A stretch of DNA of 48,444 nucleotides from DATCDE01 sp038252405 (GTDB lineage: Bacteria > Actinomycetota > Actinomycetes > Prado026), in the NCBI GenBank assembly GCA_038252405.1, contig JBBSAJ010000017.1, positions 1 to 48,444 on the forward strand, written 5' to 3'. The notes below the pieces were generated by a model. The model ran no database searches, was not told the origin of the DNA, and worked only from the letters and a program-made list of their open reading frames with translations. The position numbers were made by a program, and so were the translations under genes. Positions 1 to 6,460 of this stretch are shown one piece after another. How positions within the stretch are numbered: position 1 is the stretch's first letter; the number at the start of each line of letters is the position of its first letter.

Positions 1-630
1 GAGTACGGGGTTGTTCTTCGTGCGCCTCGACAAAATCTGAATGACACGCCTGCACTCGTCGTCCCGGCCTATGACCGGGTCGAGCTTGCCCTCGCGGGCG
101 GCCTGGGTCAGGTTGCGACCGAACTGGTCGAGCACCAGCGAGGTGGATGGCGCCTCGGCGGACGGTCCGCCGGCCGCGGCCGGCTCCTTGCCCTGGTAGC
201 CGGACAGCAGCTGGATCACCTGCTGGCGCACCCGGTTGAGGTCCGCACCCAGCTTGACCAGCACCTGCGCGGCGACGCCCTCGCCCTCGCGGATCAGCCC
301 GAGCAGGATGTGCTCGGTGCCGATGTAGTTGTGCCCCAGCTGCAGCGCCTCACGCAGCGACAGCTCGAGCACCTTCTTGGCGCGCGGGGTGAAGGGGATG
401 TGACCGGACGGCGCCTGCTGGCCCTGCCCGATGATCTCCTCGACCTGCTGGCGGACGGCCTCCAGCGAGATGCCCAGAGACTCGAGGGCCTTGGCGGCGA
501 CGCCCTCGCCCTCGTGGATCAGCCCGAGCAGGATGTGCTCGGTCCCGATGTAGTTGTGGTTGAGCATCCTGGCTTCTTCTTGGGCCAGGACGACGACCCG
601 CCTCGCGCGGTCGGTGAACCTCTCGAACAT
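1..630 (-). CDS. clpC: ATP-dependent Clp protease ATPase ClpC, N-terminal part (runs off window)
   Basis: The visible 210 residues are the N-terminal part of ClpC, the Hsp100 unfoldase that feeds proteins to ClpP1P2 in the cytoplasm. The protein begins MFERFTDRARRVV and carries two Clp-N repeats, each with the motif HNYIGTEHILLGL, followed by a linker rich in Ala/Pro and then the start of the first AAA+ domain (DPVIGRDDE). The Walker motifs would lie beyond base 1. The ATG at 628-630 is preceded on the minus strand by a purine-rich GAGGAG about ten bases upstream. The 5' region holds a ClgR-like box and a short CCGTGG-CGA-CCACGG hairpin (665-679). The neighbouring lsr2 and lysS genes match the order around clpC in mycobacteria and streptomycetes, so the identification is firm. 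Confidence 0.97.
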   Translation of the reverse strand, partial: MFERFTDRARRVVVLAQEEARMLNHNYIGTEHILLGLIHEGEGVAAKALESLGISLEAVRQQVEEIIGQGQQAPSGHIPFTPRAKKVLELSLREALQLGHNYIGTEHILLGLIREGEGVAAQVLVKLGADLNRVRQQVIQLLSGYQGKEPAAAGGPSAEAPSTSLVLDQFGRNLTQAAREGKLDPVIGRDDECRRVIQILSRRTKNNPVL

Positions 631-1033
631 GTGCAGCAACTCCTCACCGAACGATTCAGACGGGCCGTGGCGACCACGGTCCTCCGTGCCGATGCTAGCC
701 CCGCGGGGGGCGACTCCCGCCTCGGGTCGACGGACCGATACCGCCCGCCGGCCAGCCTGCCGGCCCATGAGTAGGAACTCCCGTTCAGCGCGAATGCTTC
801 CTGGCCGCCGTCCGCCAGCGGCGAACAGCCGCCGGCGAGTCCGCCGACCACCCGTGCGGAGCAATCCGGCCGGAAGGATGGGAACAACGCGGCGCTGGGG
901 CTACGTTATGCGGTGCGTCGGTCCGGCCGGTACCCCGGGCCCCATCAATAGCCGCTACGAGCGAGCCACGCGCCGAGAGGCGTCCGACCGGACCGACGTC
1001 AATCACCTGACCACTGCGACCGGCGCCGACGCG
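631..1033. other. Intergenic region between clpC and lsr2 (403 bp)
   Basis: No credible gene. It holds the clpC 5' leader and promoter region: hairpin 665-679, -10-like TAGCAT at 692-697 (minus), ClgR-like box 813-826. The part from about 900 to 1033 lies just downstream of the lsr2 stop and shows no clear terminator. Short open frames here have no Shine-Dalgarno and no recognisable product. Confidence 0.6.
813..826 (-). promoter_or_regulatory. Candidate ClgR operator upstream of clpC
   Basis: On the minus strand this reads GTTCGC-CGCTG-GCG, an exact fit to the GTTCGC-N5-GCG box described for ClgR, the activator of clp and lon genes in actinobacteria. It lies about 185 bases upstream of the clpC start and is itself a near palindrome (CGCC-AGC-GGCG). 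A TAGCAT -10-like hexamer occurs downstream at 692-697. The box match is seen; binding is inference. Confidence 0.5.
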
Positions 1034-1357
1034 CTAGTGCGCCGCCTCGTACTGAGCCACGATCCCGGCCGGGATCCGGCCGCGCTCGTTCACCGCTAGC
1101 CCCCGCTCTTTCGCCCAGGCGCGCACGTCAGCGCTGGAGCCGCCGCGGGACGCCGCCCGCCGAGTGCCCCGCCGGGCGCGACCACCCGCGCGGCGGGCCG
1201 TGCCCACCCACGGCGCGAACTCCTCGCGCAGCTTGGCGGCATTCTTCGCGGACAGATCGATCTCATAGCTCACGCCGTCGAGGGAGAAACTCACGGTCTC
1301 CTCGGCGGTACCGCCGTCGACATCGTCGACAAGGACGACTTGGACTTTCTGCGCCAT
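1034..1357 (-). CDS. lsr2: Nucleoid-associated protein Lsr2
   Basis: A 107-residue H-NS-like xenogeneic silencer that bridges AT-rich DNA. The N-terminal dimerisation domain starts MAQKVQVVLVDDVDGG and includes VSYEIDLSAKNAAKLREEF; the C-terminal DNA-binding domain ends with the usual VRAWAKERGLAVNERGRIP and the tail IVAQYEAAH. A basic, Arg-rich linker (about residues 58-75) replaces the shorter linker seen in M. tuberculosis. An in-frame start further upstream exists at 1450, but homology begins at the ATG at 1355-1357, and the extra 31 residues would be encoded by the leader hairpin. The AT-rich leader is a natural target for its own product, suggesting autoregulation (inference). Confidence 0.97.
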   Translation of the reverse strand: MAQKVQVVLVDDVDGGTAEETVSFSLDGVSYEIDLSAKNAAKLREEFAPWVGTARRAGGRARRGTRRAASRGGSSADVRAWAKERGLAVNERGRIPAGIVAQYEAAH

Positions 1358-1370
1358 TTGTGGCCCACAA

Positions 1371-1397
1371 TCTCTCGGGGGAATTGTTGCCGAGAGA
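1371..1397. promoter_or_regulatory. Inverted repeat in the lsr2 leader
   Basis: TCTCTCGG at 1371-1378 is matched perfectly by CCGAGAGA at 1390-1397 with an 11-nt spacer, 14 nt upstream of the lsr2 ATG. It could be a repressor operator or an mRNA hairpin near the ribosome-binding region, which otherwise lacks a strong Shine-Dalgarno. The surrounding 1371-1470 stretch is conspicuously AT-rich for this window. Confidence 0.45.
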
Positions 1398-1464
1398 AAT
1401 CCAATCAGTAGGCCCGGACTTCGGCAAGTCGGCCACGATGCGCTTGACAATATCCAAACAATTA

Positions 1465-1977
1465 CTAGGACAGCTCGAGCAGCATTCGGGTATTTCCCAG
1501 CGTGTTCGGCTTCACCCGCTCCAGACCGAGAAACTCGGCCACGCCCTCGTCATAGGACTGAAGCAGCTGCTCGTAGACGTCATGCGTCACCGGTGCCTCC
1601 TCGATGACCCGGAATCCGTGGGCGCCGAAGAACCCGGTCTCGAAGGTGAGCACGAAGACCCGCGAGACGCCCACGTCGCGCGCCTCCTGCAGCAGCCGGT
1701 CCAGCAGCAGCCGGCCGAGGTGGCGGCCGCGCAGCGCAGGGTCGACCGCGATGGTGCGCACCTCGGCGAGGTCCTCCCACAGCACGTGCAGGGCGCCGCA
1801 GCCCACCACCTCGGCGTCCCGCTCGACGACGAAGAACTCCTGGATGTCCTCGAACAGGGTGACCGTCGCCTTGGACAGCAACCGCCGGTCCTGTGCGTAG
1901 ATGTCGATCAGCCACCGGATCGACCGGACGTCCCCGGTGCGGGCCCGGCGGACGGTGTCCGTCGGGGCGTCGGTCAC
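1465..1977 (-). CDS. argA: Amino-acid (L-glutamate) N-acetyltransferase, GNAT family, short ArgA type
   Basis: A 170-residue single-domain GNAT enzyme. Landmarks are GCGALHVLWEDLAEVRTIAVDP, RGRHLGRLLLDRLL (the acetyl-CoA pyrophosphate loop), RVFVLTFETGFFGAHGF and the C-terminal VKPNTLGNTRMLLEL. These match by memory the mycobacterial short-form glutamate N-acetyltransferase (Rv2747 type), which carries out the first step of arginine synthesis without an amino-acid kinase domain. The GTG start at 1975-1977 overlaps the lysS stop as GTGA, so the two genes are translationally coupled. Longer in-frame extension lies inside lysS and is not homologous. Arginine genes are not otherwise present here, so the physiological substrate is by family analogy. 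Confidence 0.85.
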   Translation of the reverse strand: MTDAPTDTVRRARTGDVRSIRWLIDIYAQDRRLLSKATVTLFEDIQEFFVVERDAEVVGCGALHVLWEDLAEVRTIAVDPALRGRHLGRLLLDRLLQEARDVGVSRVFVLTFETGFFGAHGFRVIEEAPVTHDVYEQLLQSYDEGVAEFLGLERVKPNTLGNTRMLLELS

Positions 1978-3485
1978 TGCGGCTTCACCAGCGGGAACAA
2001 GATGGTGTCGCGGATGCCCAGCCCGGTCAGGGTCATCAGCAGCCGGTCGATCCCCATGCCCTGTCCGCCCGCGGGTGGCATGCCGTACTCCAGCGCGCGC
2101 AGGAAGTCCTCGTCCAGCTGCATGGCCTCCTCGTCGCCACCGGCCGCGCGCAGCGACTGCTGGTAGAACCGCTCCCGCTGGTCGAGCGGGTCGATCAGCT
2201 CCGAGTAGCCGGTGCCCTGCTCCGCGGCCCAGCAGACGAGGTCCCACTTCTCCGTGAGCCGCGGGTCGCTGCGGTGGACCCGGGTGAGCGGGGCGTTCTC
2301 CTTGGGAAAGTCCCGGTAGAAGACGGGGGTCGTCGTCCGGGACTCCACCACCTCGACGTAGATCTCCTCGATCAGCATGCCGGCGCTGGCCGCGCCGGGC
2401 TCCTCGAGGCCGAGCGACTGCGAGATCACCCGCAGCTTGGCCATCGGGGTGTCCAGGTCGATGCGCTCCCCCAGTGCCTCGCTGACGGCGTCGAACACGG
2501 TCTTGACCGGCCAGTCGCCGGACAGGTCGAACTCCTCGACCGAGCCGTCCTCCTGAACCCGGCGGGCCACCGGGGCGCCGAACACGGCCGTGGCCGCGTT
2601 CTGGATGATCTTCTGGGTGAGCACCCGGACGGTGTCGTAGTCGCCGTACGCCTGGTACATCTCGAGCATGGTGAACTCGGGGTTGTGCGAGGAGTCGGCG
2701 CCCTCGTTGCGGAAGTTGCGGTTGATCTCGAAGACCCGCTCGGCACCGCCGACCAGCAGCCGCTTGAGGTACAGCTCAGGGGCGATCCGAAGGTAGAGCG
2801 GCATGTCGTAGGCGTTGATGTGCGTCACGAACGGTCGGGCGTTCGCTCCGCCGTGCAGCACCTGGAGGATCGGCGTCTCGACCTCGATGAAGTCGTTCGA
2901 CTGCAGCGTCTCGCGGATGCTGCGGACGACGGCCGACCGCATCCGCAGCATGTCGCGGGCCTCGGGCCGCACGATCAGGTCGACGTAGCGCTGCCGGACC
3001 CGCTGCTCGGGGTCCTGCAGGCCCTTGTGCTTCTCCGGCAGCGGCCGCAGCGACTTGCTGGTGATGGTGAACGTGCCAGCCAGCACGCTCAGCTCACCCC
3101 GTCGGGAGGTGATGACCTCGCCCTCGACGCCCACGTTGTCGCCCAGGTCGACGTCGGACTTCCAGCGGTCCAGCAGCTCCTGGCCGGCACTGTCCAGCGT
3201 GAGCATCACCTGCAGGTCACCGGTACCGTCCCGCAGCGTGGCAAAGATGATCTTTCCGCTGACCCGGTTGAGAACCACCCGGCCGACGACGCCGGCCCGC
3301 TCGCCGGTCGCCGTGTCCGGGTCCAGCCCGGCGAAGCGCCCGGCCAGCTCGGCGTTCGTGGCGGTGCGGGGGAAGCCGAACGCATAGGGGTCGCGACCCT
3401 CCGCACGCAGCCGATCCAGCTTCTCCCGACGCACCCGCATCTGCTCGGGCAGGTCGTCGACGTCGGCATGGGGCTGGTCGCTCAT
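1974..3485 (-). CDS. lysS: Lysyl-tRNA synthetase, class II
   Basis: A 503-residue cytoplasmic enzyme that charges tRNA-Lys. It has the N-terminal OB-fold anticodon-binding domain (about residues 60-170, GVVGRVVLNRVSGKIIF) and a class II catalytic core: motif 2 FRNEGADSSHNPEFTMLEMY and motif 3 GQGMGIDRLLMTLTG near the C-terminus. The ATG at 3483-3485 is chosen over a TTG nine bases upstream; an AGGCTA (minus TAGCCT) lies 8 nt in front of it, consistent with a leaderless mRNA. The stop overlaps the argA start. No MprF domain is fused to it; a separate MprF-like gene lies at 24.9 kb. Confidence 0.96.
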   Translation of the reverse strand: MSDQPHADVDDLPEQMRVRREKLDRLRAEGRDPYAFGFPRTATNAELAGRFAGLDPDTATGERAGVVGRVVLNRVSGKIIFATLRDGTGDLQVMLTLDSAGQELLDRWKSDVDLGDNVGVEGEVITSRRGELSVLAGTFTITSKSLRPLPEKHKGLQDPEQRVRQRYVDLIVRPEARDMLRMRSAVVRSIRETLQSNDFIEVETPILQVLHGGANARPFVTHINAYDMPLYLRIAPELYLKRLLVGGAERVFEINRNFRNEGADSSHNPEFTMLEMYQAYGDYDTVRVLTQKIIQNAATAVFGAPVARRVQEDGSVEEFDLSGDWPVKTVFDAVSEALGERIDLDTPMAKLRVISQSLGLEEPGAASAGMLIEEIYVEVVESRTTTPVFYRDFPKENAPLTRVHRSDPRLTEKWDLVCWAAEQGTGYSELIDPLDQRERFYQQSLRAAGGDEEAMQLDEDFLRALEYGMPPAGGQGMGIDRLLMTLTGLGIRDTILFPLVKPQ

Positions 3486-3493
3486 GGGCCGCA

Positions 3494-3514
3494 AGGCTAC
3501 CGACCGGCTAGCGT
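3494..3514. promoter_or_regulatory. Face-to-face divergent -10 elements of lysS and the methyltransferase gene
   Basis: TAGCCT (minus, 3494-3499) lies 8 nt from the lysS ATG and TAGCGT (plus, 3509-3514) lies 8 nt from the GTG at 3523. Each gene would be transcribed from, or almost from, its start codon. The -35 position of each promoter falls on the transcribed start of the other, so simultaneous firing would be difficult. Confidence 0.5.
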
Positions 3515-3522
3515 GACCTGCC

Positions 3523-4275
3523 GTGGAACCCGCCTGGGAGGACCGCCGGACGTCGTTCGGCAGCGCGGCCGAGCACTACCACCGGTTCCGGCCGGACTAC
3601 CCAACCGCGGCGCTGCGCTGGGCGCTGGGCGACGCGCCACTCATGGTGCTCGACCTGGGCGCCGGGACCGGGCGGCTGAGTGCCGTCGTGCACGCCCTCG
3701 GCCACCAGGTGGTCGCCGTCGAGCCGGACCCCGGCATGCGGGCGGTCGCCGAGCTGGGGCTGCCGGGCCGGGTCCGCGAGGGCAGCGCCGAGGCGATCCC
3801 GGAGGTCGACGAGGCGGTCGACGCCGTCGTCGTGGGGCAGGCGTTCCACTGGTTCGACCGGCCGCGCGCGCTGCCCGAGATCGCCCGCGTGCTGCGGCGT
3901 CCGGGGGGCGTGCTGGCCCTGCTGTGGAACGTCCGTGACGACCGGGTCGGCTGGCTGGCCGAGCTGACCACCCTCACCGAGGGTGAGGATGGCCTCAGCA
4001 GCTGGCCCAAGGAACCGGACTACGACGTGGGTCCCTGGTTCGAGCCGTTGGTGGCCGAGTCCTTCCGGCACGAGACGCAGATGGACGCCGACAGCCTGGT
4101 CGGCCTGGTCGCCTCCTGGTCGAAGGTCGCGCTGCACCCGGAGCGGGACCGGGTCCTCGCCCAGGTCGCCGAGCTGGCCCGCACGCACCCCGACCTGGCC
4201 GGCCGGGACCGGTTCCCCCTCCCCTATGTCACGAAGGTCTACCGAACGGTCGTGACGGGATACCCCCGGGGGTAG
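3523..4275 (+). CDS. Class I SAM-dependent methyltransferase (UbiE/COQ5-like)
   Basis: A 250-residue protein with a single Rossmann-like methyltransferase domain. Motif I is VLDLGAGTGRLS (about residues 42-53), the acidic end of strand beta-2 is VVAVEPDPGM, and the post-motif region contains AVVVGQAFHWFDRPRALPEIARVLRRPGGVLALLWN, typical of Methyltransf_11 small-molecule enzymes. The substrate cannot be told. The GTG start at 3523 sits 8 nt after a TAGCGT -10-like hexamer, suggesting a leaderless transcript. It ends 10 bases before the next gene and may be co-transcribed with it. Confidence 0.85.
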   Translation: MEPAWEDRRTSFGSAAEHYHRFRPDYPTAALRWALGDAPLMVLDLGAGTGRLSAVVHALGHQVVAVEPDPGMRAVAELGLPGRVREGSAEAIPEVDEAVDAVVVGQAFHWFDRPRALPEIARVLRRPGGVLALLWNVRDDRVGWLAELTTLTEGEDGLSSWPKEPDYDVGPWFEPLVAESFRHETQMDADSLVGLVASWSKVALHPERDRVLAQVAELARTHPDLAGRDRFPLPYVTKVYRTVVTGYPRG

Positions 4276-4285
4276 ATTGGTGGGT

Positions 4286-4759
4286 ATGGCCCCCGCCCGC
4301 GCCTGCGCCCCCGGATCCGCTTGTGACCTGCTCCCCCGCGCCGTCCGGCTGGGGCTGCCCGCCGGTCTGCTCGCCGTCGCGACCGGCTGGCTGGTCGGGC
4401 GGCTCGGCCTGTCCACGGCAGCGGTGACCGCGCTGCGCTACTCGCCGACGGCGTCGGTGATCGACCAGCTGCTGCTGTCGGTCGCGGTGGCGTTCGGCTT
4501 CCTGCTGCTCCTGCGGCTGCCCCGGATCCCGCTGCCCTGGCTGGCCACCGGCGTGGTCGCCGTGGGGTGGGCCGTGGCCGGGACCGCGGACGTCGCCCGG
4601 TTGGCCGCCTGGGTCGTCCTCGGCCTCGGGCTGCTGGTGCCGACCATGCGGCTGGACCGGCGCTCCGGCCAGAGCCCCGCGGCCGTCAGCATGACCGCTG
4701 CCGCGCAGGCGCAGGGTCTCGCTGTCCTGCCCGCGCAGGACCGGCTCCGCATCCGCTAG
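4286..4759 (+). CDS. Small polytopic membrane protein, unknown function
   Basis: A 157-residue hydrophobic protein with four likely transmembrane stretches (about residues 22-40, 62-80, 84-102 and 106-124) and a hydrophilic, Ala/Gln-rich C-terminal tail. I do not recognise the family. The ATG at 4286 is preferred over TTG 4277 and GTG 4280 because TAGATT at 4273-4278 sits 7 nt upstream of it, the spacing seen at other apparently leaderless genes in this window. It is convergent with coaX, with the 47-bp palindromic repeat between them. Confidence 0.6.
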   Translation: MAPARACAPGSACDLLPRAVRLGLPAGLLAVATGWLVGRLGLSTAAVTALRYSPTASVIDQLLLSVAVAFGFLLLLRLPRIPLPWLATGVVAVGWAVAGTADVARLAAWVVLGLGLLVPTMRLDRRSGQSPAAVSMTAAAQAQGLAVLPAQDRLRIR

Positions 4760-4767
4760 CCCCCCAC

Positions 4768-4814
4768 GACTTGTCAGGGTGACGTCGAGCTATCCGTCGT
4801 CCTCACCCTGACAG
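4768..4814 (-). repeat. Dispersed 47-bp palindromic element, copy 1 (supplies the coaX stop)
   Basis: Read on the minus strand the element begins CTGTCAGGGTGAGGACGA, continues through a CGGATAGC loop and returns with CACCCTGACAAGTC. It matches copy 2 at 18505-18551 at 45 of 47 positions. The hairpin core is 4772-4813. The last three coaX codons and its stop (CTG TCA GGG TGA: Leu-Ser-Gly-stop) are part of the element. In this copy two substitutions in the distal arm leave the stem imperfect. It lies between the convergent stops of the membrane-protein gene and coaX, where a bidirectional terminator would act. Confidence 0.85.
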
Positions 4815-5573
4815 GTGTGAGTGGGTGCGCTCGAAGACCAGCCGCAGGCCGATCAGGGTGAGGTTCGGCTCGTGGTGGGTGATCGTCTCCGACTCGGGGA
4901 CGACGACCGGGGCCAGGCCCCCCGTGGCCACGACAGCGGTGACCGGGCCGATCTCGGCCACGATCCGGCGGACCAGACCGTCCACCTGACCGGCGAACCC
5001 GTAGACCGCGCCGGACTGCAGCGCCTCCACCGTGTTCTTCCCCACCACCGACCGCGGCCGGACCAGCTCGACCTTGCGCAGCTGGGCGGCGCGCGCGGCC
5101 AGCGCGTCGATGGAGATCTCGATGCCCGGGGCCAACGCCCCGCCCAGGAACTCGCCCTTGCCCGAGACGACGTCCAGGTTGGTCGAGGTGCCGAAGTCGA
5201 CCACGATCGAGGGCCCGCCGAACAGGGTGTGCGCGGCCAGGGTGTTGACGATGCGGTCCGCACCGACCTCGCGCGGGTTGTCGGTGAGCACCGGGACTCC
5301 GGTCCGCACACCGGGCTCGACGATCACCGTGGGCAGGTGCGCGTAGTAGCGGTCCAGCATGGTGCGCAGCTCGTGCAGCACTGCGGGGACGGTGGAGCAC
5401 AGCGCGATCCCGGTGATCTCGGGCTCGTCCGTGAGCAGGGCCCGGTACAGCAGCCGCAGCTCGTCGGCCGTGGACCGGCCGTCGGTCTTGACCCGCCAGG
5501 ACCGCGCGAGGGAGCCCCCGGCGAACAGCCCGATCACGGTGTTGGTGTTGCCCACGTCGATCGCGAGCAGCAT
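4803..5573 (-). CDS. coaX: Type III pantothenate kinase
   Basis: A 256-residue ASKHA-fold kinase that phosphorylates pantothenate, the first committed step of coenzyme A synthesis. Visible motifs are the phosphate loop DVGNTNT at residues 6-12, the catalytic region GADRIVNTLAAH, the second phosphate motif DFGTSTN, and GGALAPGIEIS. The ATG at 5571-5573 overlaps the nadC TGA by one base (TGATG), so it is the last gene of the DUF2520-panC-nadB-nadC operon. Its final residues LSG and stop codon come from the dispersed palindrome, so the native C-terminus may have been replaced by element sequence. Confidence 0.95.
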   Translation of the reverse strand: MLLAIDVGNTNTVIGLFAGGSLARSWRVKTDGRSTADELRLLYRALLTDEPEITGIALCSTVPAVLHELRTMLDRYYAHLPTVIVEPGVRTGVPVLTDNPREVGADRIVNTLAAHTLFGGPSIVVDFGTSTNLDVVSGKGEFLGGALAPGIEISIDALAARAAQLRKVELVRPRSVVGKNTVEALQSGAVYGFAGQVDGLVRRIVAEIGPVTAVVATGGLAPVVVPESETITHHEPNLTLIGLRLVFERTHSHLSG

Positions 5574-6460
5574 CAGCTGTCCTCCCGGAGGTCGAGCCCG
5601 ATGTCCAGCACGGGCGCGGAGTGCGTGAGCGCGCCCACGGCAAGGTAGTCGACCCCGGTCTCCGCGACGGCACGGGCCGTGTCCAGCGTCAGCCCCCCAC
5701 TCGCCTCGAGCCGCGCCCGGCCGGCGGTGACGGCCACCGCCTGCCGCAGCAGGTCCGGAGCCATGTTGTCGAGCAGCACGAGGTCGGCACCGGCGTCCAG
5801 CACGCTGCGTAGCTGGTCGAGGGAGTCCACCTCGACCTCGACCGGCAGCCCGGGCCACCTCCGGCGGACGGCGGCGAAGGCCTCGGCCACTCCACCGGCG
5901 GCCACCACGTGGTTGTCCTTGACCAGGGCGGCGTCCGACAGCGACATCCGGTGGTTGACGCCGCCACCGCAGCGGACGGCGTACTTCTCCAGCGCGCGCA
6001 GGCCGGGGGTCGTCTTGCGGGTGTCCCGGATCCGCGCACCGGTGCCCTCGACGGCGTCCACCCAGCGGCGGGTCAGCGTCGCCACCCCGGACAGGTGGCA
6101 CAGCAGGTTCAGCGCGGTCCGCTCGCCGGTGAGGAGCGCCCGGGTGGGGGCCCGGGCGGTGAGGACGACGGTGCCCGGTTCGACCCACTCGCCGTCCGCG
6201 GCCGGGAACTCGAACCCAGCCGTTGCGTCGGTGGCGACGTCCAGCACCGCTGCCGCGATGTCGATACCGGCCACCACCCCGGCCGCGCGGCAGCCGAAGT
6301 CGCCCACCGACCACTGGTCGGCCGGGACGGTGGCGGCCGACGTCACATCCACCCCGCCGGCCAGGTCCTCGGCCAGCGCGGCACGGGCCAGCCCCTCGAC
6401 CGCCGTCGGGTCCAGGCCGGCAGCAACGAGCCGGTCGGCCAGCTGGGCTCGCACGGTCAT
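5573..6460 (-). CDS. nadC: Nicotinate-nucleotide (quinolinate) pyrophosphorylase
   Basis: A 295-residue type II phosphoribosyltransferase that decarboxylates quinolinate to nicotinate mononucleotide in de novo NAD synthesis. Typical segments are RTALNLLCHLSGVATLT, the active-site loop RDTRKTTPGLRALEKYAV, GGGVNHRMSLSDAALVKDNH and the C-terminal LEASGGLTLDTARAVAETGVDYLAVGALTHS. The ATG at 6458-6460 overlaps the nadB stop as ATGA; a possible start 14 codons upstream would lie deep in nadB and adds only Gly/Pro-rich sequence. It works directly after NadB (plus NadA, not in this window). Confidence 0.96.
   Translation of the reverse strand: MTVRAQLADRLVAAGLDPTAVEGLARAALAEDLAGGVDVTSAATVPADQWSVGDFGCRAAGVVAGIDIAAAVLDVATDATAGFEFPAADGEWVEPGTVVLTARAPTRALLTGERTALNLLCHLSGVATLTRRWVDAVEGTGARIRDTRKTTPGLRALEKYAVRCGGGVNHRMSLSDAALVKDNHVVAAGGVAEAFAAVRRRWPGLPVEVEVDSLDQLRSVLDAGADLVLLDNMAPDLLRQAVAVTAGRARLEASGGLTLDTARAVAETGVDYLAVGALTHSAPVLDIGLDLREDS

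Noticed and set aside
785..1006. Possible small protein (73 codons, minus) between lsr2 and clpC
   Set aside because: No ribosome-binding site, no recognisable sequence, and it overlaps the ClgR-like box; more likely a chance frame in the leader region.
1443..1470. TTGACA at 1443-1448 on the plus strand
   Set aside because: No suitable -10 follows at 16-19 nt and no plus-strand gene lies downstream; it runs antisense to argA.
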